This document shows positions 54,937 through 64,000 of a stretch of 64,000 nt of DNA, one piece after another; the first letter of the stretch is position 1, and the number at the start of each line of letters is the position of its first letter. The notes under the pieces were generated by a model, which saw only the letters and a list, made by a program, of their open reading frames with translations, was not told where the DNA came from and ran no database searches. Origin of the DNA: Hymenopus coronatus (taxonomy: Eukaryota > Arthropoda > Insecta > Mantodea > Hymenopodidae). The stretch is taken from NCBI GenBank assembly GCA_030762935.1, contig CM060899.1, positions 14,739,001 to 14,803,000 of the forward strand, in the 5' to 3' direction. The position numbers were made by a program, and so were the translations under genes.

Positions 54937-55703
54937 CCCCCAGGGGCCTACTACGGTAGGTACGGGTTTGGCGCACCCGGGGGTTCCCGAGCCACTTGCC
55001 ACCATATCATCCTCCGTATCGCCATCCACTGCCCCACGTTTTGTGTTCGTGTCTTCGTATGTCTGTGTGCATTTGTTTGTGTATATTCTTGTGGGTGCGA
55101 GTTTACTTGCCTCATCCTCTTCTAGGCTTATTCCATATATATTTAGTTTTAAGCCTTTAGGTTTATTAACTCCTGCCTCACCAACAGAGATCTTTCTTCT
55201 CTCTCTGTGGTTCCTGTCCCACGGTTCCAGCGTGGCTTCCAACTTGTGTGCTCTTCGGAGGTCTCAGGCGTGACGGTTGAGTGAACCCTTCCTACTGCCC
55301 CTATGTGTAGGTCTTAGGTGCGGAGCTCGTCCATACCGATTTGTACACCCACGTAGCTTATCTGGGAGCTCGGCCCGTGCTAATCTTCCGATGAACACAT
55401 GTCATCGGTTAGAATCACGGGTCGGACGTGTTACCACTATCCGAAACCCGGTGTAATCAACCACAAGTCCCCTGAATCCATGGATGTGTCATTACACACG
55501 ATGGCCTAAAGTGGTGGGCCACCTGTGGTAGGGGCATAAACCCGGGTTGTGCATGGTGGAGGGCTTACCCATATGGACCAGCAGTGTAGGCTAGAGGGTA
55601 ACTTCTCCTAAGTACTCCGTGAAATCAGTCTGGGAGGGGTCTCCCAGGCGGCACAAACCAGAAAGTAGTTACGCCGACAGTACCGGAAGGGGGCTGTTTC
55701 ATC
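54937..55703 (+). other. 5' untranslated region of the full-length I-type LINE
   Basis: It opens CCCCCAGGGGCCTACTACGG, TAGGTACGGGTTTGGCGCAC. This block is shared with the 5' ends at 18442 and 7517, while the following 700 bases are different from those copies. A likely site of the internal promoter (inference). Confidence 0.7.
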
Positions 55704-56806
55704 ATGATCCCTCCGCGCAAAACTCTTTCATTTGACCACTTTTTGGTAGTGACTTTGGCATGCGAATCTAAAACTATGCGAGATATTAACCCATTTTATA
55801 TTCAACGGGAAATTGACAGGATCTGTGGTAAAGTAAGCAATGCAACCAGGACTAGAGACGGTACACTGTTAGTGGAAACCAAGAACGAAGATCAGTCTAA
55901 GAAGCTCCTGAAAGCCGGGTTGTTTGGTTCCTACCCAATAACGGTAGCCCCACACAAATCTCTGAATACTTGTAGAGGCGTGGTGACCACCACCTGCTTA
56001 GACGGTCTTACAGATGCAGACATTGTTTCTCATCTCTCGGACCAGGGTGTATGTAAGGCATACCATCTTTTAGGTAAACGTGATGGTCAGTCAGTTGCGT
56101 TGAGAACGGTATTCCTAACGTTCAAAGGCACAATCCTACCCGAGGCAGTCTACGTGTTTACGAACGCGCTGCTGTGAGACCGTATGTACCAAATCCCATG
56201 CTTTGTTTTTGGTGTCAGAAATTTGGCCATACCCAAAGTCGGTGCACCTTTGACGCTACATGTGAACGTTGTGGCCAAGCTGCCCACGGAGAAACTATTT
56301 GTGCTCGAGACCCTTGTTGCGTCCATTGTAAAGGGAACCATCCACCTAGCTCCCGGCAATGTGCACATTTTCTCGAGGAAAAGGCCATCCAGGAGCTGCG
56401 AGTTAAGGAACGCCTGATTTTTCCGGAAGCCGGACGCCGCTTCCAACAGCTGCAGCCTTCGACCATCTCAGGCTACGCATCATCGCTCCGCCGCACTCCT
56501 GTTTCCTCAGTGGCACTACAAACCGTGCCAGTCTCCGACGCGTGTACTCAAACAGAACAGATGCCGACCACAACAACTTCGCAGTCTTCAACATCCACAG
56601 CACCCACTGCCTCAAGTTCTATTTCTCCAGAACCTGCTCGTAGGCCACTAGTTAGACCGACACCATCTGTCGCTGGTGCTCATGAGCACAGTCGTATGAA
56701 ACTCAAGGCCACTGATAAGCCGTCCAAGTCCCGTTCTCGTTCTACGAGCCGTAGGGGATCTTCCGCATCCCGAACATCAGCGGATAGCGCCGACGAAGGT
56801 GGCTAA
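55704..56806 (+). pseudogene. ORF1 (Gag-like, three zinc knuckles) of the full-length I-type LINE
   Basis: From ATG 55704 the frame reads MIPPRKTLSFDHFL, NPFYIQREIDRICGKVSN, LLVETKNEDQSKKLLKAGLF and CLDGLTDADIVSHLSDQG. A one-base frameshift near 56157 moves it to the frame RAAVRPYVPNPM, which carries three knuckles: CFWCQKFGHTQSRC, CERCGQAAHGETIC and CVHCKGNHPPSSRQC. Then come EKAIQELRVKERLIFPEAG and a serine/arginine-rich C terminus ending at 56806. ORF1 protein of I-type elements coats the element RNA (family knowledge). Except for the one shift it looks complete. Confidence 0.9.
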
Positions 56807-56948
56807 ATTCTTGTGGGTCCAAAATGTGCAAAGAACAAGAAACGCCCACCGTAACTGCATCTACTTCGTTTCCGCCAGTCGTTTGCTTCCCAGCTGCAAA
56901 CTCATAGTTTGATTCATCGATCATCTTTCCCGCCTCTAACTGTGCTCC

Positions 56949-58628
56949 ATGGCTCTTCTGACGTGGAATATCCGCGGTGTGCGTACCCATAGGGCCGAAT
57001 TCCAGCTGTTACTATGGTCCTATAACCCTCTAGTTCTGTGTTTGCAGGAGACAAAGCTTCGCCCCCACGATGCCTTTGCCCTGCACCAATACATTCCTAT
57101 GCGGTTTGATGTTACACCGGAAGAGGGCTCTCCTTCTCATGGGGGTGTTATGATCCTAACGCGTAATGACATCTGCGGTCAGCCGGTCTCACTTACCACT
57201 ACCTTGCAAGCTGTTGCTATCCGACTTACTCTTCCTGGTTTCTCCTTCACTGTATGTAATGTCTACGTTCCGCCTTCATCTTCCCTCTGCGCCGCTGACA
57301 TGCACCATCTTTTGTCTCAGCTCCCGACACCTTTTTTTCTGTTGGGCGATTTTAATGCCCACCATCCCCTATGGGGTTCTCCTAGGGCCTGCGTTCGGGG
57401 GACTATTCTTGCTGACCTCTTCGTTCAATCTATTCTCTCTGTTCTGAACACCGGTGAACCTACTTTCATTTCCGATTCTTCTGCCACGCTCTCCCACCTG
57501 GACCTTTCTGTTTGCTCTGCACAACTTGCTCACCGTTTTCAGTGGAACGTAGTATCAGACACTCATTCCAGTGATCTTTGCCCTTGTGTCATTACTCTAC
57601 TATCACACCACATTTCCTCCTTGCGTGCGATTTCTTGGCAGCTCTGTAAGTCGAATTGGGCTCGTTTCTCCGCTCTGGCTGTTTTCAGCGACCGCCTGTT
57701 CGACTCCCTTGACCACATGGTCGAACATTTCAACTCTGTCGTGACTTCCGCTGCCGAGCAGTCCATCCCGCGGTCGTCTTCCTACCCTAGACGCTTACCG
57801 GTCCCTTGGTGGACTACCGAGTGGCGCGATGCTATTCGTGCTCGCAGGAGGGTATTTCGCCATCACCCTACCTTGGAGCATTTGATCAATTTCAAACAAA
57901 CACGCGCCCGTGCACGGCGCATTATTCAAGATAGCAAACGGGCCTCCTGGACTTCGTTTGTTGAAACATTCAGTCGCACACCTTCATCTGTTGTGTGGGA
58001 GAAGCTCTGCCATGTTGCTGGTAAGCAGACTGGTACTTCCATACCGGGGCTTCTCGTGGGAACTCACACCGTCGTTGACCCGGTTGCTATTGCAGATGCC
58101 CTTGGTAGCACGTTTGCAACTGCGTCTAGCTCCGCCAATTATCACCCAGCGTTCCGTGCCATCAAGGCGGTCGTGGAGTCTCAGATACTCTCTTTCCGAT
58201 CCTCGGATTCCGAGTGCTATAATTCGGATTTTAGCATGCAGGAGCTGGATGCTTGTTTAGCATCCTCTCGACACTCCGCTCCAGGACCCGATGGTTTCCA
58301 TATCGCCATGCTACAGAACCTCTCTTCTGACAGTGAGCAATACCTCCTGAACATGTACAACCTCGTTTGGCGCGAGAGTGTGTTTCCTACAGCTTGGCGC
58401 GAAGCCACCGTTGTTCCCATCTTAAAACCGGGGAAGGACCTTAGTCTTCCTCATAGTTACCGTCCTATCTCCCTCACCAGTGCCGTTTTTAAGCTGATGG
58501 AACATATGATCCATGAACGGTTACGATGGTGGCTTGAGTCTGAAAACTTCTGTGCAACATACAGTGCGGCTTTCACCGATACCGCTCCGCGACTGACCAC
58601 CTTGTCTCCCTCTCGACTCACATCCTGA
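56949..58628 (+). pseudogene. ORF2 part 1 (endonuclease and start of reverse transcriptase) of the full-length I-type LINE
   Basis: ORF2 begins MALLTWNIRGVRTHRAEF, 142 bases after ORF1. Endonuclease: WNIRG (6-10), QETKLRP with Glu34, LLGDFNAHHPLWGSP (about 133), LNTGEPTFISDSS, and at 208-210 SDL where the catalytic SDH is expected, so the nuclease has probably lost an essential histidine. The linker (SIPRSSSYPRRLPVPWW) and first reverse-transcriptase blocks follow: SAPGPDGFHIAML, WREATVVPILKPGKDL, SYRPISLTSAVFKLMEHMIH. A frameshift near 58560 ends the frame at 58628. Confidence 0.92.
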
Positions 58629-59530
58629 ATGGTTTTCTTCGGAAGTGTCAAACTGTGGCCATATTTTTCGATCTGGCGAAGGCTTGTGACACTTGCTGGA
58701 CGGCTGGCTTACTGCGTAACTTGCATAGTTGGGGCTACCGTGGCCGCCTTCCAGTGTTCCACCGGGAGTTCATGAAGGACCGGGTGTTTCGTATGCGTGT
58801 GGGCTCTGTTTTCTCTCGTGTTTTAGTCAGGAGAACGGAGTGCCTCAAGGGTCAGTACTTAGCGTCACTCTCTTCGCTGTTGCCATCAATCCCATTGTCG
58901 AATGTGTTCCTGCTGGTATCTCCTTATTTGTGGACGATTTTGCAATTTATTGCAGTTCTCGGCGCACGTGCCTTTTGAAGCGTCGCCTACAGGCATGTCT
59001 TGACCGCCTACACTTGGAGTGTCGAAAATGGCTTCCGTTTTTCTTCAGAGAAGACAGTTTGTGTCAACTTCTGGCATCGAAAACCATACGAACCACCTTC
59101 TCTACATCTTGAGACCGAACCGCTGCCCTTCGCCGAAACTGTTCAGTTTCTTGGTTTGGTGTTCGACAGGAAGCTTAGCTGGTCGTCCCATGTCCTTTCT
59201 CTGAAGGCTAGATGTGATCGTGCTCTTAATATTGTATGTGTTTTATGTGGCACATCCTGGGGAGCAGATCGCACCGTGCTTTTACAGCTTTACCGTTCGC
59301 TTGTTCGGTCTAAACTGGATTACGGGTGCATTGTATGCTCTTCGGCTTGTCCTTCGGCTTTACGATGTTTAAACCCACGCCACCATCGTGGGAACTCCGT
59401 CAAAATGCTGCCAGCGCGGTTGCCTTGCTTCCCGCAGGAGTTCGTTTTCGCCTGCTTCTTCGGATCTTGGATGTTCGCCTACCGCCTGTGTTTCCACTGG
59501 GGGAATGTTCCTTCCCCCCTTGGTTAGGTT
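58560..59530 (+). pseudogene. ORF2 part 2 (reverse transcriptase palm and thumb), frameshifted
   Basis: The protein continues through three frames. QCGFHRYRSATDHLVSLSTH with VAIFFDLAKACDTCW (motif A; usually EKAYDTCW) reads to about 58835. Next, QENGVPQGSVLSVTLFAVAI and ISLFVDDFAIYC (catalytic FVDD intact) read to about 59030. Then NGFRFSSEKTVCVNFWHRKP, FLGLVFDRKLSWSSHV and LVRSKLDYGCIVCSSACPSA read to about 59360. Shifts fall near 58835, 59025 and 59370. With the catalytic pair intact, damage is mostly indels, which could be genuine or sequencing errors. Confidence 0.88.
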
Positions 59531-60450
59531 GCGACACCCAGTTCCACCTTGGGTTGTCATCCATGCCGAAAGCAACGACTCCACCTTCAGTCTTCCGCTC
59601 CGCATTTTTAGAGCTGCAGGCCAGGTTTCCCAACCATTGTTTTATTTATACGGATGGTTCTAAGGAAGACCGTGGTGTGAGATGTGCTTTCGTTTTTAAT
59701 TCGCGGAGTTATACATTTCATCTTTTGGGGCAATGTTCGATTTTTACTGCCGAACTTTTTAGTATCTATCAGGCTCTTCTTTTTATCCGGGGACAGGATT
59801 TAAAACAGTTTGTTATTTGTAGGGATTCCCTCAGTGCACTACAGGGCCTGCGTGAGCTGTATCCACGCCAGCCGTTGATACAGCGTATACAAGATGGCTT
59901 GCAATCGCTCGCTGACGCTGGCGTCAGCGTGTCGTTTGTTTGGGTGCCTGGTCACGTAGGTGTGAGCGGAAACGAACAAGCGGACTCAGCTGCTAAGTCT
60001 GCAGTTTTATTGTCCAATGTTTTTAGCACCACCGTTCCTCCAGGTGATGTTCGTGTTCACCTGCGCCGGGCCATTCTTTCGCGCTGGTTCGCGGAATGGT
60101 CCGGGGTGCGTGACAACAAACTGAGGGCGGTCAAGTCCCTTTCTGTCCCCTGGCCTGCTTCCTCGCGTGCTTATCGCCGCGATGAGGTGGTTTTAGCGCG
60201 ACTACGTATCAGGCATTGCCGTTTTAGCCACCAGAATCTTTTACGTGGGGAACCCGCACCTCAATGTGCTTCGTGTAACAAGCCATTGACGGCGCGTCAT
60301 GTTTTATTGGAGTGCCACCTTTATACTGTGCTGCGTGCATCCCTGTGTCTTCCTGCTGACATCCCCACCCTTCTGGGCGACAACCCTGTAACGTGTGATG
60401 CACTTTTTAATTTTCTGCGCTGCTGCTTGATGATGTTCAGTAGGGTTTAA
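59370..60450 (+). pseudogene. ORF2 part 3 (RNase H and C-terminal zinc motif) of the full-length I-type LINE
   Basis: The open frame reads through SVFRSAFLELQARF into RNase H: FIYTDGSKEDRGVRCAFV (Asp), CSIFTAELFSIYQALLF (Glu), ICRDSLSALQGLRELY (Asp), VPGHVGVSGNEQADSAAKSA (His and Asp). All expected catalytic residues are present. The C-terminal end carries CASCNKPLTARHVLLEC, a C-x2-C...H-x4-C zinc motif typical of the group. It ends at 60450, 150 bases before the 3' stem-loop. Confidence 0.92.
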
Positions 60451-60601
60451 TTTTATCTCCGGATTTTAGTTTTTACCGAGTTATGTTTTTGGTGCCTCGT
60501 TTTTAGTCTGGCTTTGGTAGCCTGTTTATGCCTTCCCTGGGTGGTACTCTTGTTGTAGTGGTTTTTATGCCTTTTAATATTTAGCTCTTTTAATTACCCT
60601 A

Positions 60602-60655
60602 GGGCGCTAATGACCTTTGCAGTTGTGCGCCCTAAAACCATATTACTTACTTAAA
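60602..60655 (+). other. 3' terminal stem-loop and end of the full-length I-type LINE
   Basis: GGGCGC (60602-60607) pairs with GCGCCC (60627-60632) around TAATGACCTTTGCAGTTGT. The element then ends ...CATATTACTTACTTAAA before the duplicated AATCACTC. Confidence 0.8.
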
Positions 60656-60663
60656 AATCACTC

Positions 60664-61340
60664 TTTGTTTTGTTATTCTGGAAATCTGGATTCTATGTTT
60701 CTCTTTTTTCTGCCAGTATGTACAAGTTGTATTCAATATAGTGAATATATTGTTCTAGTATTCCTATTACTAGCTATAAAGCTTTTGTTGCACAGTTATT
60801 TTTAAAAGCTATATTGTTTCTAAGGTGCCAATGTGATTTATTGTTTTAAGAAGCTATTTGGAAACCATGGTCTATACTTCGATATATGAATTTTGTAAAA
60901 TGGAAACTCCACTTTCTCTATTCCAGGAGAACTGTAAAACAAATAACTAGTCAGATATATACTGAAAGTGGTAAAAGTGCTGTTCCTGAAACATAAACAG
61001 GAGAGTGCATATGTTAGTGCTGTCTCAACCTGGCAGTTATAGAATTTGGTAAATATGCATGTTGACAGTTTGCATCACCAAACTTTTCTTTTGGTTATAA
61101 ATTGTTCTTGAGCTCATTGTTATTTTTGAAAAACATAATGTACAAAAATCTCTCTATTTCAAATGTTGAAAACCATAACAATTGTGTTACGAACATGTTT
61201 ATTCCAATTTGGCAGAACAATTTTTTCTCTTATTGCTTAGCTGGTCATGCAGAGTTGAAGACTGCTTTGACTCTCTCTGATCCAGCTGCACTATTAAGGC
61301 TCTCGGTTCCAAATGGTCCTGGCTGCCTTGCTTTTATAAT
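60664..61340. other. Unassigned stretch right of the LINE
   Basis: No gene or repeat is recognised. Confidence 0.3.
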
Positions 61341-63960
61341 CTGAATTTAGGCAGCAAGAATCCTTGAAAGATGGAAATTATTGCACATGCACGTGTGATA
61401 GTGCTGGGGTGTGATGCAAAGACTATGTTTGTGCACATGCAGCAAAATAGGTGGCGAGGTACAGGTGTATGCATTTGGATACATACTGACACCACTACGA
61501 TAATCTAGAGCATCGAAATGTACCACCAGGTTCAACCTTTGGAGCAGCCTACAGATGCGATGGACAACATAATAAATTCTCCTTAACATGAAGGAAAGCC
61601 CTTGCCATGGATATTGAATCTATGTGCAATGTCCATTGGCCACCCAATCAACCTGCTGGATATCAACTTCTGGTCTGCCAGTCATAACAGGTCCTTCAGT
61701 TGCTCACCATCTGGACGTGGTGATAACCATCTCATGTATCAAGTTCATCTACGGGATTCTCCACTTAATTGACTGATGTCTATTCTACCTCAGGGTGACT
61801 CCCAGACATAATGTTGCATTGTAGAAACAACTCCTTGCCAAAGACTAAGCTGGTTGGTGCCAAGAAATGTGGCACAGTGACATCCCAGGCTCTAGTAAAT
61901 GTTCTTTAGAAACTGCTCAGCCATACTGTCACATTGCAAGTAGTGAGAGCTATTATGCTCTCCAAGTCACTCCAGTGCTTTCGAGTTAAACTCAAAAGAT
62001 GCTGCCCTGATCGCTGTGTAGCTCTAACTGTACCAAGTGGCACCACAGTTCTTTTACAAGTGAGTCAGCCTCTGCCCCTAGCCTGAGCCAGTAGTAACAT
62101 TGTTGGATACTGTTGATGGTTCAATTGAGTCCTAGATGTCTCAGATGTACTTTTATCACTTTAATCTGGTGGAAGATCAATTGCACTCTCAGTGTCTTCC
62201 TGTCAGGTGAGTCCTAAACTGTATACAGCATACCTTCAGTGTCTTCCATTGGGCCGAGTAGGACAAATATATACTCCTCCTGGGTGCAATGTCTTATCAC
62301 TTCAGTTTGGTCCATGAGGTCATCCCAAGTCAGCACCTGCCAGCTGCTCCCTCCTCAGACCTAGTCTATCCTTCCTTTTGCTGACATTTCCAAAACACAT
62401 AGACAACTGCCACATGCTTCTTCTCCTTTATTTTGGTGCAGTGGCTGCTTTCATCTAGACAAAATCATCATGACATGACATCTACATTGGAGTGGCTCCC
62501 CGTGCCAATTTTGTGATCCAAGCAAGCAGCCTCACTTGAGAGGATGGTGATGATATCCTTGTCCTGACATGTCGTTCACTATGCCAGTCCTCATTTCCTT
62601 CCTGTTCGCCTCTTGGCTTGTTCTGGTTGGCCACAATCCCAGCAGAAACTACTTGAAGCTCATTACCAACGTCTCTGGATTGTAAGAAACAATCTCCCTC
62701 TTAAAGCATGTACTCATAGTGTTCAGGTTGATCAAACAATACCTTCCACCTTCATCCTCAATGTGACTGTTTACATCTCTTGGATTGTCTTTTAATACAG
62801 AGTTTTAGGTGTTGTCGTACATCAGCACCCTGTTGATGAAGGAGTAGGTTGCTTCCTGAGACACACAAACTAGGCAGGAGGATCACTAGCCTTTATTCAC
62901 TAAGTGTTTGATTATGGTTCCTGAACTAGTCCTTAAAGGCTTGCACATGTTTCAGGACAAAGACATTGTCCAAATCATATATGGTGTTTCTGTCAGATGT
63001 TCCTGGATGCTCACTATCAGCTGTGTCTGCATATTTTAGGCAGAAGACTTAAAATCATATCTATTCTTATTTGTATGGATTTAATGCATGCAGATGTCGT
63101 CATGTCCTCGCATCTTCACCTTCCAATCCTTAAGCCTACATCAAGTAGTTTTTCCAACACAGCATTTTATTCTTAGGCACTGCCATCAAATCATCTCTCC
63201 AGTGTATCACATCATTTCTTGGTAACCTCCAAGTTGTTAAGCTGTTAACCCATGGCCTCCAGGGTGTTAATGCGTTGCTGGAGTTCCCTTATTCCACTGC
63301 CAAACTCTAGCCTATCCTCCATGCTGGACGGTCATTCATTGATTTTGCTCCATATCTCAGTCTTCATCCTCTCCATTGTCCATCATTTGCATTTCTTCTA
63401 CTTCAGATTAATTGAGTCTTCCAACTTCTGCAGTCTGTATTCCATCTTCTCCATCGCAGAATCCATTTTTATTTTAATTTCAGCTGGAAAAGCTCTCATC
63501 ATCTCCATTTTTGTGTTCATTTCTGTTCCTGATGCCAGTGTAACTAAATCTCTTGATTTCAGATGCTGATGACAATAACAATTCTATGACAAATTCAGAA
63601 GAACATTTTAATTTCTCATCGCTTCCACACTTGTACACAGTTGTTGATTGCTTTGGCTCTCTCTAATATCACTCTTAGAGGTCTTTGTTGCAATTGATCT
63701 TTTTGGCTCAGCTGCCCTCCTTTTATATCTGTGATTATGCAACAAGAAACCTCCAGAACTGGGAATTATTATTGCTCTTTTTCTTTATATGCAAGTGTAC
63801 CAATGATACATGCAGTTGCGATAATGCAGGGGTCTGATGCAAAGACTTCACCCATGCATGTGATTCATTTATTCACAGCTGCAACAATGCAGGGGAACTA
63901 TGTAAAAGAAAATTGCTTGCGCATCTCCAACAAATCAGGGCAGCAAGCTATATATGCACA
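61341..63960 (-). mobile_element. Ty3/gypsy LTR-retrotransposon relic B
   Basis: The minus strand reads, from right to left, a coiled-coil-like Gag piece (IKMDSAMEKMEYRLQKLED, 63480-63420), then near 62200 a spacer like that of relic A (ESPDGKT-like DSPDRKTL), then the integrase core. The integrase keeps LELHSDQGS (about 62000), SSHYLQCDSMAEQFLKNIY and DQ-type blocks to about 61650. The gap between Gag and integrase is too short for a protease and reverse transcriptase, so they are deleted. The stretches 61355-61440 and 63745-63870 share a phrase (GTGTGATGCAAAGACT and GTCTGATGCAAAGACT) and might be decayed LTRs. Confidence 0.65.
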
Positions 63961-64000
63961 CATTTGGTGTTTATAGTAATAATATTGTCATATTAAAATG
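63961..64000. other. Right edge of the window
   Basis: Only AT-rich sequence; nothing seen. Confidence 0.3.

Larger units (their letters stand above)
54929..60663 (+). mobile_element. Nearly full-length I-type LINE with target-site duplication
   Basis: The element itself runs from 54937 to 60655. AATCACTC flanks it (54929-54936 and 60656-60663). It has a 5' untranslated region of about 770 bases, ORF1 (55704-56806, one frameshift), ORF2 (56949-60450, several frameshifts) with endonuclease, reverse transcriptase and RNase H, and the 3' stem-loop at 60602-60632. It is visibly richer in G and C than its AT-rich surroundings. Most motifs are well preserved, so it is the youngest I-type copy here. 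It lies in a presumed intron of the second gene, in the same orientation. Confidence 0.93.

Noticed and set aside
54931..55242. 103-codon open frame on the minus strand with a conserved CAKPVPT-GPWG end
   Set aside because: It is antisense to the 5' end of the I-type LINE. The peptide recurs only because the underlying 5' DNA block is conserved.
1..64000. CRISPR arrays, operons, bacterial promoters, Rho-independent terminators
   Set aside because: All evidence (introns, LINEs, SINEs, hAT and mariner elements) points to animal nuclear DNA. The repeats seen are satellites, SINEs and microsatellites with no spacer pattern.

Overview
The window looks like nuclear DNA of an animal, most probably an arthropod. 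It is AT-rich, has spliced genes with GT...AG introns, a C2H2 zinc-finger gene, and a dense load of decayed transposons of families common in arthropods (I-type LINEs with RNase H, mariner, hAT, Ty3/gypsy, Penelope-like, tRNA-derived SINEs). Nothing in it looks bacterial, and the species cannot be named from the sequence alone.

Host genes. Two + strand genes can be supported. The first is the 3' end of a zinc-finger gene: a 32-base exon (8122-8153), a 2.0 kb intron, and a terminal exon (10152-11079) with eight tandem C2H2 fingers. A second gene appears to start at 33081 (a 37-codon first coding exon ending at a GTAAGT donor) and to continue at a 56-base acidic exon (53224-53279). Its intron would be 20 kb, filled with transposons, and the rest of the gene lies beyond the window. 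Both genes have an upstream small exon that begins in phase 0 and ends in phase 2, so they may be tandem relatives. A possible minus-strand terminal exon (15570-15734) is much less certain.

Mobile DNA, left to right: I-type LINE relic (1-3350, +); a second one tail to tail with it (3351-7517, -); the zinc-finger gene; decayed roughly 100 bp tandem arrays broken by a mariner (11.6-14.3 kb); a Tc1/mariner-like relic (14.9-15.5 kb). From 17.0 to 26.85 kb there is a three-level nest: a hAT transposon inside an I-type LINE inside a minus-strand LINE. Then come two mariners (26.86-27.88 and 29.09-30.08 kb), a GIY-YIG relic of a Penelope-like element (30.5-30.8 kb), SINEs, a second hAT relic (34.6-36.2 kb), a LINE whose intact ORF1 carries a 2A-like peptide (36.2-41.2 kb), a 59 bp perfect hairpin (42 kb), another SINE family (43.3 kb), two Ty3/gypsy relics (47.4-48.0 and 61.6-63.6 kb), and a nearly full-length, target-site-flanked, GC-richer I-type LINE (54937-60655).

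How the parts relate. The tRNA-derived SINE family called A here ends in nearly the same stem-loop as the I-type LINEs, as expected if the LINE machinery mobilises the SINE. None of the transposons looks autonomous: every reverse transcriptase or transposase has stops, frameshifts or lost catalytic residues. The 2A-bearing ORF1 is the only long transposon ORF that is fully open.
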